The notes: a model not told the origin generated them from the letters alone. A stretch of DNA of 64,000 nt from Symbiodinium sp. CCMP2592 (GCA_905221615.1 CAJNDT010003546.1:425001-489000); one strand, 5' to 3'. Positions 9,173 to 21,800 are shown, counted from the first letter of the stretch. Numbers and translations: made by a program.

Positions 9173-9970
9173 TCAGATTCTGCAGCATCAGCACGGGGAG
9201 GGGGATGTACTGGTGGTGTTGTTCTTGCTACTACAGTAGTGAGACTATGCTTGCTCCCAGCATGAACATGACCATAACCCGAACCTTTGCACATTCATGG
9301 TCTTGAACATCAACCCTGATTAGGATAAGGGGAAAACATACTGCGAACTACAAGCTAGCAAGAGGTAGCAGCACTTAAAGTGATCCCGATTAGGGTACCC
9401 TGTGTAGACAAATCCCTTATAGAACCTTCGAAAAGCCCTGGTATAGAGACCTTAAAAGGAACCCTGTTCGAATTATTAAGGCCCCTGTAGCAGAGACTCC
9501 CGAAATCACGGTGCCTTGTTGACGAATCAGCAAAAGTCGAAGCTGGTGTCAGGGCTCTAGGGTTTGGGATTTAGGGTTTAGGGTTCAGGGTTTAGGTCGC
9601 CGAGCAAACGTGTTGTCCAGAGACCTCTCCGCTCAAAGACCTGTCGCTTGAGAATGTACGGCCTACATCCTTTGATTCAGATTCTTAGGCTCACGATAAA
9701 AGCCGTGACGAGATCCCGTCCAAATCCTACACCCTGCACAGGTGTTCGTAGATTCGTCGCGGTCGTCGGGGGGAAGCTGCTTTAAGAGATGGTGCAGTTC
9801 TGCAGGCTCATTCCTCCATCATTAAAGCAGCTGGAGTGTGGGATCTGAGTGTCGCTTACTACATCACTGACCGTACATTAGTTGCCCGCAAGTCCTCAAC
9901 CCGAGACCATTGCAGCCGCCTGCATGCTGTTCATGCCAGCGATGGAAAGGTGACTCTGCCTGCCGTCATA

Positions 9971-10072
9971 CTGCTGATGGACAAAATCCTGCATTACCCT
10001 TTATAAGGAATATATCATAATTCCCATAGTTTAGGGTCCTTAAGGTCACGCAGGCTTTTGTCCATCAACAGT
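9971..10072 (+). mobile_element. Fold-back element family A, copy 1
   Basis: Imperfect inverted repeat of about 28 bp at each end, with outer bases ATACTG/CAGTAT and inner CCTGCATTACC/GGTCACGCAGG. The middle (AAGGAATATATCATAATTCCC) matches the other family A copies at 37.27, 39.71, 42.97 and 52.64 kb. No coding capacity. Confidence 0.8.
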
Positions 10073-10199
10073 ATTGCCACAGCGGGGTGCTTCCCGGGGC
10101 CAACAGTGGTCGCTTTGGTAGTGGCACTTGAGGTTGCACCAGTACTGGCCAGCTAGATAGCCAGAATTGCAGTACAAGTACTTTAGCAGTCGGCGCGCA

Positions 10200-10700
10200 G
10201 CAGCAGTACAGTAGCAGTCGCAGTCGCAGTGGCAGTCGCAGTAGCAGGAGCAGTCGCACTGGCAGTGGCGGGAGTAGGAGGAGGAGGAGGAGTACGAATA
10301 GTAGTAGGAGGAGTGATAACTATTCGTAATAACTACTACGACTACTACTGCTTCTACTACTACTGCTACTACTGCTACTTCTTCTACTTCTACTTCTACT
10401 TCTTGGTGGTAGCAGCAGTAGCAGTAGCAGTAGCAGTAGCAGTAGCAGTAGCAGTAGCAGTAGCAGTAGCAGTAGCAGTAGCAGTAGCAGTAGCAGTAGC
10501 AGTAGCAGTAGCAGTAGCAGTAGCAGTAGCAGTAGCATCAGCAGTAGCAGTAGCAGTAGCAGTAGCAGTAGCATCAGCATCAGCAGTAGCATCAGCAGTA
10601 GCAGTAGCAGTAGCAGTAGCAGTAGCAGTAGCAGTAGCAGTAGCAGTAGCAGTAGCAGTAGCAGTAGCAGTAGCAGTAGCAGCAGCAGCAACAGCAGTAC
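10200..10700 (+). repeat. CAG/AGTAGC-type tri- and hexanucleotide tract
   Basis: A degenerate CAG run is followed by CTA/CTG units and then about 280 bp of nearly pure AGTAGC hexamers with a few ATC interruptions. All six frames are open here, so the long open frames are composition artefacts. Confidence 0.95.
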
Positions 10701-10979
10701 TACGTACTGGTAGGAACAGCAACAGCAGTTGTTGTTGCTGTCGGCGCCGTTGCTGGTCTTGCTGCTTTTGCTGCTGGAGCTCCTCCTCTGCCTCCTCTTC
10801 CTCCTTCTCCTCCTCGTGGTGCCGTTGACATCACGTCCGCCCGTGTTGTTGCCATTGCCGTTATTGCATATGTCGTCCTTTCTGCTCACGTCAATGTTGT
10901 TGTTGTTGTTGTTGCTGTTGTTGTTGGTGGTGGTGGATATGGCGATGGCATGATGAGGGCATCGCCGAGGATGACGACA

Positions 10980-11365
10980 TCCGCAACGATGATGATGATG
11001 GTGACAACGATGCTGCTGATGATGATGATGATGATGATGATGGTGACAACGATGCTGATGATGCTGGTGGTGATGATGATGGCGATGATGATGGTGGTGA
11101 TGATGATTGTGATTATAATGATGATGGTGGTGATGATGATGATGTTGGCGATGATGCTGGTGATGCTGCTGGTGATTATAATGATGATGGTGGTGATGAC
11201 GATGATGATGATGATGCTGGCGATGATGATGGTGACGGTGATGGTGATGATGATGATGGTAACGGTGATGATGGCGATGGCGACGATGGTGACGATGGTG
11301 ATGACGATGATGACGATGATGATGATGATGATGACGATGCTGATGATAAGGATGAGGATGAGGAT
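10980..11365 (+). repeat. GAT trinucleotide-rich tract
   Basis: About 385 bp dominated by GAT with GGT and GCT variants. It produces polyhistidine or polymethionine-like open frames that I treat as artefacts. Confidence 0.9.
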
Positions 11366-11639
11366 GACTAGTATTAGTCATGAGAGCAACAAGATTACAG
11401 AATAGCCTGAGATCCTCCAGTCGGTTACCCAGTTTAGGATTTCGGATTGAGGGTCGAGGGCTTCGGGTTTAGGGTTTAGGTCTCAACCACCCCAAATGAC
11501 CGAAAACCTCCACAAGAAACATCTCGATTCCCTGAATGAGCCCCCGAATCGATTTAAGGAAAAGGGTCCCAGCCCGTGGAGCCTTGGGCAAGTTGGACAA
11601 GGTACCGACTACGCCTGGAAATTCAAGGGGGTTCAGTGT

Positions 11640-11725
11640 CATTTAGGGTTTGGGGGCTTCGGATGTTGGGTTTAGGGTTTAGGGTTTAGGGTTTATAGTT
11701 TGTACTTTGGGGTTTAGGGTTTTGG
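11640..11725 (+). repeat. Telomere-like tract
   Basis: TTTAGGG units grading into TTTGGGG and TTCGGG variants. Confidence 0.8.
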
Positions 11726-13161
11726 GATTCAAGGGGGTTCGGGGCTTCGGGTGTTGGGCATAGCCAACACGTACGCTGAACCCCAATTCAGATTGGACTG
11801 GGAACTCCTAGATTCGACTGTCGGCAGGTTACACAAACCCGACAGCGAGATCCTGCACACAGCCGAGCAAAACCCAAAGAGGCCATATTATCCCAACCCG
11901 CGCTATGGGCTATGGGTCCAGTGCGCTCTGCCAGTCTAGACTACAATGTTGCATGTTCGCATCGATGCTGCTCGGTCGGTTGCCGCACAAAGCTGCAATC
12001 CTGCCAGTCAAAACCCCAAACTCAAAAAAAACACCACAAAGTTCGGTACACAACCGACAGCCGTCGCACGCCCTATCCCCCTAGCCCCAAAACCATCACA
12101 CCCGAAACCTTGAACCCAAAGTGAGTCAACCCTCAGACGCTGTAACTTGAAACTTACATCATGCGATCCGTATCAGGTGATCCGCAACCAAACACTCTCA
12201 ACCCAGAAGAACTCCAAACCCCAATATCCTTCAAAGTAGCGGAAGCTAAACATACACTCCAACAGCCTACGTTCAAAAGAAAAAGCGTAGATCACACCAC
12301 CACAGCTACACAAGCTAGCCAACAGGGCTCCGCAGGCTCTTGCTTCTCTACCCGGCTGCGCAAACTAACCCATCGCTGAGAGAGCTCCACTACAGAGCAG
12401 GGCGGACCATGAGACATGTGGGATTAAGCGTGAGAGCTTACCTGTAGGACTTCAGGGGCCCTCTGGGAAAGCCTAAACTCGGCAGAAATCCTCAGATAAT
12501 CTGAACTCCAGCTTGAAAGACCAAACCCCAACACCCTCACCCCTAAAACCTGAACCCTAAAGGCTCTGAACTTAGGGCATCTGCTTGGTAAAAGCCCTGC
12601 ATGCATTGGTCGTCCAGGGGCCCCTGCACTCTGCCTTCTCACCTCCCACGCTCTTTTTTGGAGTTTGGGCTCAAGTTTGGGCTCAAGGTTTAGGGTTCCT
12701 TTAAGGGTCCCTTTAAAGGGATCGATAGGGAATCTGTAAGGGTATATGGTTTAGGGTTCAAGATTTTGGGCTCATGGCATCGTCTTTACGACGTCGGGTG
12801 GGTTGAAGGCTTCAGGCTCTGCGGGCGCCTCTGAAGCATGGCTTTCTAGGTGGGGCCTTTAAAGCCTTTGAAAAATATTAGTAAAGAAGATCCTCTTAAG
12901 CCCAATAAGGGAAAATATAAAATGTCCCAAAGCCCTACCTGGCTTTGAGGGGTTTCCGGCATCATTGGGTTTAAGTTGCTTCTTGTTCTGCGGCTTCTGG
13001 CCTAAAGGGAACTCCAGAAAGTTGGAATATGGTTTCAGGGTAGGATACCTTGTAATTTACCATAAAGGGTTTAGGATAATCATATTCCAACTTTCTGGCC
13101 TTTACTTTAAGCCCTCGTTAACCCAAAGTTCTGGCGCTTCAGGGCAGCAGATGCCTTTACT
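11726..13161. other. Repeat-poor filler with scattered telomere-like motifs, no gene supported
   Basis: Several short open frames occur, but none has recognisable domains or splice-bounded, GC3-rich coding character. Scattered CCCTAAA and TTTAGGG variants suggest old, decayed tracts. Confidence 0.4.
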
Positions 13162-13314
13162 GGTAGGGTTTAGGGTTTAGGGTTTAGGGTTTTAGGGTTT
13201 TAGGGTTTAGGGTTTAGGGTTGTAGGGTTTAGGGTTTAGGGTTTAGGGTTTAGGGTTTTAGGGATTAGGGTTTAGGGTTTAGGGTTTAGGGTTTAGGGTT
13301 TAGGGTTAGGGTTA
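13162..13314 (+). repeat. Longest clean telomere-like TTTAGGG array
   Basis: About 150 bp of TTTAGGG, with TTTTAGGG and GTAGGG variants, ending in TTAGGG TTAACGG. It is interstitial: non-repetitive sequence lies on both sides. Confidence 0.95.
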
Positions 13315-13988
13315 ACGGATGTAGGGCTGAGGGAACAAAGGGTCAGGTCTTAAGTTCAGGATGCACCGTAGACGCTGGCCTTGGGAGGCAGGACTGGTCC
13401 TGACATGGTGGGTGTAGGAGCTTGCGTTTGGGGAACTGCTCCAATGTTCGGAGCTGTTGAAGAGAATCAGAGTACTTACCCTCACAAGAACTATAAGGTT
13501 TTGAAGGAACCCCAATGTCAAAGAGCCACCATGTCTGAAAGATCACACTGTGAACTATGCCAGTGTTTGACCCAAACTCACCTTGATGACCCTTGAATCT
13601 TGATTACCCCCTGTCTGATGTAGTACCTTAAACCAACCACACAAGCTCCAACAGTACAAAGTTCTTGCATAGTCAGACCCCTCCCGGACCAAGTGCCACC
13701 AAGACACGTTGGCTTCCGGGAGCACTTGATGGCACCCGCAAGCAGCAGGCAAAAGCGTGCGTGCTAAAAACAGACAAAGCTTGAGAGACGGACACGTGGA
13801 GGGCTTCAGCCAAGCTTCACTGCCTTAGCACATCCTACGCTAGCTGTCTCAGCTCTGTAGCTGTTCAAAGACTCTCCCTAAACCCCAAATCCTAAACCCT
13901 ATATACCCTAAACCCTAAACCCATGTTATCCAGGACCAATAGCACGCCTGCTCACGGCAGCCAGGCCGTTCGCATGATGTAATTAATA

Positions 13989-14081
13989 TAGGGGCCTTAA
14001 TAATTAGAATGGGTGCCATTTACTATAGTCATGATAAGGAACCCCAAAATAGTATATATAGGCAGTTATCTAGGCCCCAAT
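13989..14081 (+). mobile_element. Fold-back element family B, copy 1
   Basis: Left end ATAGGGGCCTTAATAATTAG, right end with GTTATCTAGGCCCC. The family consensus has inverted ends TGTAGGGGCCTTAATAATTA and an inner GGAACCCCCAAAATAG block; copies occur across the window. Confidence 0.8.
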
Positions 14082-14089
14082 AGTAACAC

Positions 14090-15960
14090 GCAAGATATCT
14101 TTTCTCCCGATCCACGTCTGGAGGATGTTGCAGCTGCAAGAGGCTTGAAACCTGGGGCATCTCTCCAGCCGGGATGCACCCGAAATCCTGGTCCCTATAA
14201 ACCTCGCTGATGATGTTTTGATGTCGCACACGGGTGTTCGCAAACCTGAAGTTATCAAACTCTCCAGTTAAAGCTAGGGCTTACGGCTGCTACACTAATT
14301 AAGGCACGTTTTGCTATTATTACTGACTTCCACCGGATTATTTTGTCGGATCCTGCAGGGTTGCTTCCTGTTGCTGAAGAAATGCCGAACATGTCGCAGA
14401 ACACAGCCCGAAAGTGACCATGCCGGTGAATTCGGCTAGTCAGCCGCCCGCCGCAGACTTCCATAACAGACCGGGCCAGATCTCTTTAAGGTCTACATAC
14501 TTGTTATGTATTTCAGGAGTCAAGAACCCAGCAAACACGACGTCCACGTATTCCTGGCGACTGACAAGCGGGATTCAATACTACGGTGAGCAAGGACTAT
14601 CTACAGACCCAACGCCGTGGGCCTTGGGCCCAAACCTAAACCAAAAACCCTCAAATCTAAAACCATAACCCCGAAACCATGAACCACTTGAGCGGCACGC
14701 CCTCACAGCACAGCAGTGAATTTGAGCCTTAGTGTACGCAAGGCTTCACGCTTTACCGTCCTGGGGTTTTGGGTTAAGAGCTGCGGGTTTAGCAGTTAGA
14801 GCGGTTTAGGGTTGTCCAGTTCTGCACTTAACCTGTTACGTAAGGTTTGGGGTCCAGGGCACAACGCTTCAAGTGTCATCGAGACCTTCATGTGCCTTAC
14901 AACAAAGGCCAACTTCTTTAGGGTTTCGGTGACTAGGGCTTGCTACGTCCACGCAAACACCCTAACCGTGTAATCAGCCCACGATTCTGCCGTCTGAAGG
15001 CCTACAAACCCATTCACAATGCCTCTTACCTCACCCACAAAACCTCTCAAGCAAGCATCAGGAGGAGTGAAGCATGAAACCCAAACCCCTGAACCATTAC
15101 GCCCTTAATCCAAACAACACCACAAACCTAGACTCATTCTGCCTTGCCCGTTCTGGGCAACCCGGGAGAAGTTCTGACTTGGGCCAAGGATGATCCTGAA
15201 GCCCACAGCGAACCCTACACCCGCAAAAGTCAAACCTCACCGACATCCAAACTTAAGGAAATGAGACTCCCTCGCCGCCAAAAACCCTATCCAAAGCTGA
15301 CTTCCAGATGCTCCAGTGTACGCGGATTCAAGTAGACTTAAGAAGGGTCACCTTTGAGGGGTCTCCCTCATGGTACCCAGGGTAAACTTTGATTACGGAC
15401 ATCTGTTAAAGGTTGATGGAACTCCGCAATGTGACTTAATGGTAGCTCGACAGAAGACATACCGTCAGTACACGAAAGCTCTCACGGCAACTACCTCCCA
15501 AGCCCTACAGCAAAATCTCAAACCCCTAAAGCCTAAACCCTCAAGAGCGCCAAAGCACGAAGTTCTTCTGTGGCCCAAGCCCGCGTGAGCGGCGGCGAGA
15601 CATGCCCCAACTTGGCTGTGCATAGGCGAATCGTGAAAAAAAACATGTAGTATGATGAACTATGGCCGCCTCACAACTATGGTGGTGACGCGGAAGTTAC
15701 CATGACCATTACAACTGTCACGGCGAGGATAAGTGTTGTGGCAAGTGCAGTGGGACCAACACTACTTCTGCCCCTGGTCATATGTTGACCCCTGAACCTA
15801 AACCCAAACCCCCGAACTTGAATCCTTACATCTTGCACTAATACGGCCCTAAACTCGCTTATAACCCTGAACCCACCGTTACCGTAATTCTGCAGAACAC
15901 ACACTCAAAACGACTTGGGGACGCGGGTCGCCACGCAGGGTAACTAAAATCTTATTCCAG
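14090..15960. other. No gene recognised; scattered CCCTAAA-like motifs
   Basis: Mixed sequence with decayed telomere-like motifs on both strands. I found no exon-like block bounded by usable splice sites that I could defend. Confidence 0.35.
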
Positions 15961-15979
15961 AAACCTGGGACACTCCACG

Positions 15980-16050
15980 GTCTGGGGTTTAGGGTTTCGG
16001 GTTTGGGGTTTAGGGTTTAGGGTTTAGGGTTTAGGGTTTTCTGGGGTTTA
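15980..16050 (+). repeat. Telomere-like tract
   Basis: TTTAGGG units with TTTCGGG and TTTGGGG variants. Confidence 0.8.
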
Positions 16051-16825
16051 GGGCTTCGGGTTTGGAGTTTGCAGTTTGGGATTTAGGGTTCACGAAGTTC
16101 ATCGTTTACGTTGTTTAAGGTTGTACGGTCGGGTTTACCATAACCTAAAGGAACGCGTGGGCCTGGGGCTTCGGGGCAGACCGTCGTCAACCGGGTTTAC
16201 GAAGTCCACATAAAACATGCTCAAGTGACGATACGAACCCTGATCTAGGCCTGCAGGACCTATCTGGCCTTGTGCATTCTCTGTGGTCAACCTGAAACGA
16301 GCCCACATGGCAAGCCTTATGGCCTCATGGGAATTCCGCACCCTGCAACGCCGTAAACATGAGGTCCCGACTGGACCGCACTGGGGAGGAACGTCCGGCC
16401 CCTTTCAGATGCTGCTGGCTTGAGGTTGCTGGTCATCAGTGCAACGAACCTCGAAAATATGATGATGAGCCGATAATCACGATGGTGGTGCTTGTGATGA
16501 TGGATGACCTTGGTGATACCGGTCATGGTGAAGAACAAGACAATGGTCATCATCTTTGCTGTTGTAGCTACCACCATCACAGTTACCATTACCAGCATTC
16601 TGCTGCTTGATCTTGGCTTACTGTTATGAGCATCGATATCATGATGATACTGTTGACGGTGATGACGGCGACGGCTGCTGAGAGCTTTGGGGTTCAATGC
16701 TCCAGCTTCTGTACAGCTCTAGACGTACAATCTGACACTTTGGACGTAGCGTAATGGTCAGTGCTGAGTCTTTGGAGCTCGGAAGACCATCGAATCAACG
16801 CAGGAAGTGGTGGCTTAACAGCGAA

Positions 16826-16910
16826 TATAGGGGCCTTAATGATTGGAATAGGGCCATGCCACTATGCCATAATTATAATACGGAACCCCCAGCAGAGCTA
16901 TATTAAGCTC
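16826..16910 (+). mobile_element. Fold-back element family B, partial copy
   Basis: A clear left end (ATAGGGGCCTTAATGATTGG) and the inner GGAACCCCCAG block are present; the right end is degraded. Confidence 0.65.
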
Positions 16911-17399
16911 CACTCTAGAACCCTGCTTCAGAAAAGATCCTCAGGGTGTCCGGCTTGGAAGAGCCCCCTATGCAAACTCCAAAAAACACTTGGGCAAAAA
17001 GAAGAAAATATAACAAAAACTCCAGAAAACATCCAGCTCCAAAACGTCATGAACAACGTGAGCAACCCAACAACGAAACCCCTCGCCCTAGTCCTAAAAC
17101 CTATACCCTAAGCCCTAGGGAATGACCAGAAGAGAACTGAGTTTCATGCCCATCGGGTGTGCGTCCCTGCACGGCCTTGCGTCTGCGAGACTCTACAAAG
17201 AACCGTATTTGACAGAATCCTAGTTGCCTGTGCGGGAAGACGTGGGTATCGCGCTGAGACCATACGACGAGTAGAGGAATGTATGTGTTTGTATACGATT
17301 GTACTCCTACAATATACTGCAAGCGTAACAGCAGCTACAACAACAAAAGTTTCCGTTTGTACTAAGCCGATGCTTGGCAAGACAACCGACTGCACAAAT

Positions 17400-17900
17400 T
17401 GAGCGCATAAGTAAATATGCGCATAATGGCGTATATGCACAATTACATACTTTCATGCATGCATACAGGCATACAAGCATGCACGCATACACGAGCACCT
17501 CATACATGCATACACATGTATGCGTCTATGTGTGTATGCGCGTATGTGTGTATGTGTGTATGTGTATATGTATTTGTGTATTCATGTGTGTAACCTTGTA
17601 TTTGTGTATGTATGTTTTTATGTACGTACAGTATGTATGCACGTAAGAAGATAACATATGCATGAATGCATGTGCAAATGCATATCTCCATATAAATGCA
17701 CTTACATTATTGTGAGCCTTCCCTACCCTCATAACATACATACACGCACACACACACACACATGGACACACATCTGGGTACATGAACCACATTTTCATAT
17801 TTACATCAATTACATACTTATGTATTTACAGGTTTACATATTTACTTTGTCTACATAAGTGTGCATGTAGGTATGTATATTTGTACTTGTTTATACACTT
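17400..17900. repeat. ATGT/ATAC-rich microsatellite region
   Basis: Imperfect GTAT, GCAT and ACAC units on both sides of a short CA run at about 17.74 kb. Confidence 0.8.
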
Positions 17901-18249
17901 ACATATTCAATATTTATGCACGTAGATATGTGTCGTGCTCTTATGTATAGAAAGTCTCTAGTTACATTATCTGTACATACATATAAAAAACATAACTCTA
18001 GATTGATGCCTTTGTCTGGTTCTATATTTATGTACATACATAAACTGACCACAAAACCCTACATCCGAAGCCTCCCTCCAGATTCCGAACACCCTCCTAA
18101 GCCGTCTCAAACCTTAACACTCCTAATGTCGGGGCCTTAATGATTAGAACAGGGTGTTGTGGGTTCCTTATTAGAAGCATAGTATCATGTACCCCCTAAA
18201 TCCTCCTGAACTCTCTTGAGCCGCTCTAAACGCTCCCAAATTCACGCCC

Positions 18250-18357
18250 AACCCCTAAACCCCCAAAAATCCAAAACTCCCCTAAACCCCCCAAAAATCC
18301 AAAACTCCCCTAAACGCCCCAAAGTCCAGAACTCCCCTAAACCCCCAAAAATCCAAA
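18250..18357 (+). repeat. Four 27-28-bp tandem units built on CCCCTAAAC
   Basis: The unit is CCCCTAAACCCCC AAAAATCCAAAACT with small changes, so a telomere-like core has become part of a longer minisatellite. Confidence 0.8.
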
Positions 18358-18365
18358 TTTCTGGC

Positions 18366-18414
18366 CGGATCCGAGGGAGCGGCGTAGGAGCCGGGTCCAG
18401 GAGTCTTTGCTCGC
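18366..18414 (-). CDS. Candidate exon with a PGPG-Y (STPGR-like) motif
   Basis: Minus-strand block with acceptor CTGAAG|G and a GC donor at the low end. It reads RAKTPGPGSYAAPSDP, after one base completing a codon from the previous exon. PGPG-x-Y is the core of sperm-tail PG-rich (SHIPPO) repeats found in microtubule inner or axonemal proteins. A second block with the same motif lies at 19,783-19,836 on the same strand. The two are not in matching phase, so at least one exon between them would be missing. Short motif, so low confidence. Confidence 0.3.
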
Positions 18415-18429
18415 CTTCAGCAAGGATTT

Positions 18430-18605
18430 AAAAGGGCGTTAAGGGTTTCGGGTTTTGTGCTTAGGGCTTTGTGTTTAGGGTTTTGGGGTTTAGGGTTTTG
18501 TGTTTAGGCTTTAGGGTTTTGTTTTCAGGGTTAGGGTTTTGTGCTTAGGTTTTAGGGTTTTGGGTTTAGGGTTGCGGGTAGAGCTTTGGGTTTAGGGTTT
18601 CAGGG
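18430..18605 (+). repeat. Degenerate telomere-like tract
   Basis: TTTAGGG units alternating with TTTTGTG and TTTTGGG variants over about 175 bp. Confidence 0.8.
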
Positions 18606-19064
18606 CAGCTAGCAGCGCAGTCGGCATGATCAAATTTGTGGCTACCGTCGCAACTATGGTCCTGTGACGACGAACTGCTGTGTTGGCAAAACCACTCCAA
18701 CCACCAATGTCTGAATCTGATATCTTGCTAGTTAGCGAACCAAGTGAATTTGGCTAGCTCACTGACGGACTGCCTGACTTCCTCCCTGACTGGCGGTCTG
18801 ACTCAGACGGGTTGATTGACTAACTACAGCAGGAACAGACACCAACAGAGACGAAGGGAAAGGGAATGGAATGAACAGCTGCTGTAGCTCCAGCATGGCC
18901 CTCAATCCTCACTATATAAAAAACCCTTGCAAAACTCGTGCTTCCGACACCTTTCGAAGCTTGGATAAAGCTCTGGTACACTCCAAGCCCTAATCTCAGA
19001 GCCAGGCTGTTCGTCGAAGAATCGCTGCTCCTGTCGGCGGCCGGACTAACTACCACCATTACGA

Positions 19065-19091
19065 TGACGACGACTACTACTACTACCACAC

Positions 19092-19156
<65 letters not shown>

Positions 19157-19333
19157 GCTACTGCTACTGCTACTGCTACTGCTACTGCTACTGCTACTGC
19201 TACTGCTACTGCTACTGCTACTGCTACTGCTACTACTACTGCTACTGTTTTCATCCTACGGCTACGGCTTCTACTACTATCCCTACTCCTACTCCTACTC
19301 CTACTCCTACCCCTACTCCTACCACTACTACTA

Positions 19334-19379
<46 letters not shown>

Positions 19380-19395
19380 GCTGCTACTACTACTA
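19065..19395 (+). repeat. CTA and CTACTG/CTACTC repeat tract
   Basis: Pure ACT units, then TGCTAC hexamers, then CTACTC units, then CTA again. Adjacent long open frames are artefacts of this composition. Confidence 0.95.
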
Positions 19396-19782
19396 CTGCT
19401 ACTGGCACTGCTACTCAAAGCTCGAAGCTCTCAACCGCATCGGAGTCCTTGGTGAAGCGATTCGCAGGCGCGGCCTGGCAAGCACCGATTTCAACACCGA
19501 ATCCCTTAATTGTTTCCTTGTTTCCTGAACGCCGAATCCGTTAATCCTGATCCTTCGAGCTGACGGTTTAAGGGTTCAGAGCAGTCCCATAAACCCCAAG
19601 CGCCAACAAAATCCTAAACTTCGAACCATCGCCTAAACCCCTGAACCTTGAAACCGGCATACCTTGTAGTTCTCTTGTCGATCCCTTTTTCGAACCCCAG
19701 AATAGCACTTCTCCGTTCTCTTGCCGATCCCTTTTCGAACCCCAATATAGCACCTGAGCTCTGCAGCAAAGCTCAGAGGCAC

Positions 19783-19836
19783 CGTGTACTTCCACGTGGA
19801 CGGCTCGGCGCGCGGGTATTCACCGGGTCCCGGGTC
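19783..19836 (-). CDS. Candidate exon with a PGPG-Y (STPGR-like) motif
   Basis: Eighteen codons bounded by acceptor GCGAAG|G and donor ACG|GTGCCT. The translation begins DPGPGEYPRAEPSTWK. The motif and the minus strand match the block at 18,366-18,414, and both have the AG|G acceptor seen throughout RPS8. They may belong to one split gene of the sperm-tail PG-rich repeat type. Evidence is only the motif plus splice context. Confidence 0.35.
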
Positions 19837-20680
19837 CTTCGCTTCTGCTGTGCTTTTGTGACTTATAGGGTCTCGTGTTTTGAAAAGTTTTAGGCTTCAG
19901 CTTCTTCGGGGGGTTAGGATTTAAGATCTAGTGCTGTAAAAGGGTTTAGGAGCAGTTTAGGCTTCTGTTGTTTTGGGGGGTTAGTGCAATCGTTCCTGGT
20001 TCAAGGGTTAAGAGGTGCGTCACGGAATTAGGATGAGGGCTTCGGGTTTGTGGGCTTGGGTTGTTGGGCTTTCTTGGGCCGTGATGCTTCGTACCTGTAC
20101 ATACACATGTTGTATACATAAGCATGTAATATATACATATATATGTAAACACACACTTTCAAAGAGGAGCTCCTGTGAGGCTTTGGGTTAGGAGTTGCAG
20201 GGTTTGGCAGTTAGTGTTCGGGGCGGGGGTGTTTGATCAGAGGGTTTGGCGCTCAGGAATTTGCGACTCCGGCAAACGGGGTTTTGGTCATAATTCGGTT
20301 TTAGGGTTTAGGGTTTAGGGTTTGGTCATGATTCGCACTTCGGGAGACTTGGGATGCAAGGTTTAGGCTCGAAAGTGCACTTCCGCGTTACGCTCGAGCT
20401 GTAATTTCTCGTTGCGGGAAGGGCTTGAGGCAGGTGGAAAGACGGCAATGCCGTCACTTCGGAAAACTACCATGCGCTTGACCGCAAAGGCCTTCCTACA
20501 TCATCACTGGTGTACGCCCGGACAGCCTGCACCGATCACATCTTATCCTAGCATGTGGACATGTGTAGGCTCTAAATGCAAGGTCGACTACGCCGCCACC
20601 CCACCAGTGCCTCTCATGTCTGACGTTTACACTCTGTCCAACTCTGTTGTGTGGGTTTTGGGCCTATTTTTTGATGACAT

Positions 20681-21440
20681 TTTTCCACCTGCAGAACAGT
20701 TTAGGGTTTAGGGTTAGGGGTTTAGGTTTGTAGGGTTTGGGATTCAGGGTTTAGGGTTTGGGAGTGAGTTTAGGGGTTTAGGTTTAGGGCTTACGGTTGA
20801 TATGCGCGCGTTCAAAGCTCGAATAGAGTTTTCCATCAGAGTTCTCTCAATGGCTCTACAAGGGATCTATACGGGTTTAAGAGTGTATACAGGGGTCGCA
20901 GAATATTCTGGTGTGTTATCTCGGCGAGGAGCCTTTCTTTAGGTGATGTAGGGTTTAGGGCTTAGGGCTAAGGGTTTAGGGTTTAGGTGCCTCAAGAACT
21001 AGAAGTATGGGGTTCTTCTAGATCTTGCAGAGGGTTTGGGGGTCAAGGGTTTGGAGTTTCGGCGTTTGAAGGTCTAAGGGCTCTAGCAAGTTAGGGTTTC
21101 GAAAGATTTTGTGGGGGAGCTGGCATTGTGGATACTCAGAGTCTTCAGGTATATCCCCGAAGCAAACAAATTGCAGTCGAGGGCCTACTTAAAGGATCAT
21201 GGGACTTAGTAAGTAAGGTTATAAGTCCCCTAAATGGGGTTATAAGTAATTATAAGTACAGCTACCTTAGTTATAACCCTAGTTACTAAGTCCCATGAGC
21301 CTTGAAGTAGGGAGCATTCGTTGATTGCGGTGTATTGGAAACCCCCGCCTGCTCTACCCATGCGTGTCTAGATTTATGCGTCGGTAGGGGTTGAGGGGTG
21401 AACCTTCCAAGGCAATCTAGGGGCCATAATAGGGTTTTGG
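20681..21440 (+). repeat. Segmental duplication, copy 1 (partner 53,200-53,960)
   Basis: About 760 bp matching the partner with roughly 20 substitutions by eye (about 97% identity). It contains a telomere-like start, a unique middle and a complete family G fold-back element. It begins near TTTTCCACCTGCAGAACAG. Confidence 0.92.
21184..21312 (+). mobile_element. Fold-back element family G, copy 1
   Basis: Inverted ends CCTACTTAAAGGATCATGGG and CCCATGAGCCTTGAAGTAGG, with inner GACTTAGTAAGTAAGG. Other copies are at 30.82, 37.72 and 53.71 kb. Confidence 0.85.
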
Positions 21441-21605
21441 GATATATTCTACTATAGTGTTTTGGGATATATTCTACTATAGTGTTTTGGGATATATTCT
21501 ACTATAGTGTTTTGGGATATATTCTGCTATAGGGTTTTGGGATATATTCTACTATAGGGCTTTCGGATATATTCTATTATAGGGTTTTGGGATATATTCT
21601 ATTAT
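21430..21605 (+). repeat. 25-bp tandem array, 7 units
   Basis: The unit is built on GTTTTGGGATATATTC followed by TACTATA. The duplicated segment at 53.96 kb carries only about three such units. Confidence 0.9.
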
Positions 21606-21768
21606 GTAAACCCTAAACCCTAAACCCCTAAACCCTTAACCCTTAACCCTACACCCCCAAACCCCTAAACAAACCCCCAAGCAAAGCTAAGCGCCCCGGC
21701 TCGTCGAGTCGTGGACCAGGGGCAACTCTGCCGGATGGAGTAGGCTGGGCCTCCAGGGGGCATCATGT

Positions 21769-21800
21769 GGGGGCCTTAATACTTAGAATACGGTTCCTTT
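21769..21800 (+). mobile_element. Fold-back element family B, left-end fragment
   Basis: GGGGGCCTTAATACTTAGAA followed by a run unlike the rest of the family. Confidence 0.5.

Noticed and set aside
10229-11405. Long open frames on both strands (up to 353 codons) of poly-Ala/Val, poly-Leu and poly-His
   Set aside because: They lie entirely on AGTAGC and GAT repeats, where all frames are open.
12661-12690. Possible relict spliced leader (TTTGGGCTCAAG twice)
   Set aside because: Only the last few bases resemble the dinoflagellate leader end; the diagnostic upstream part is absent.
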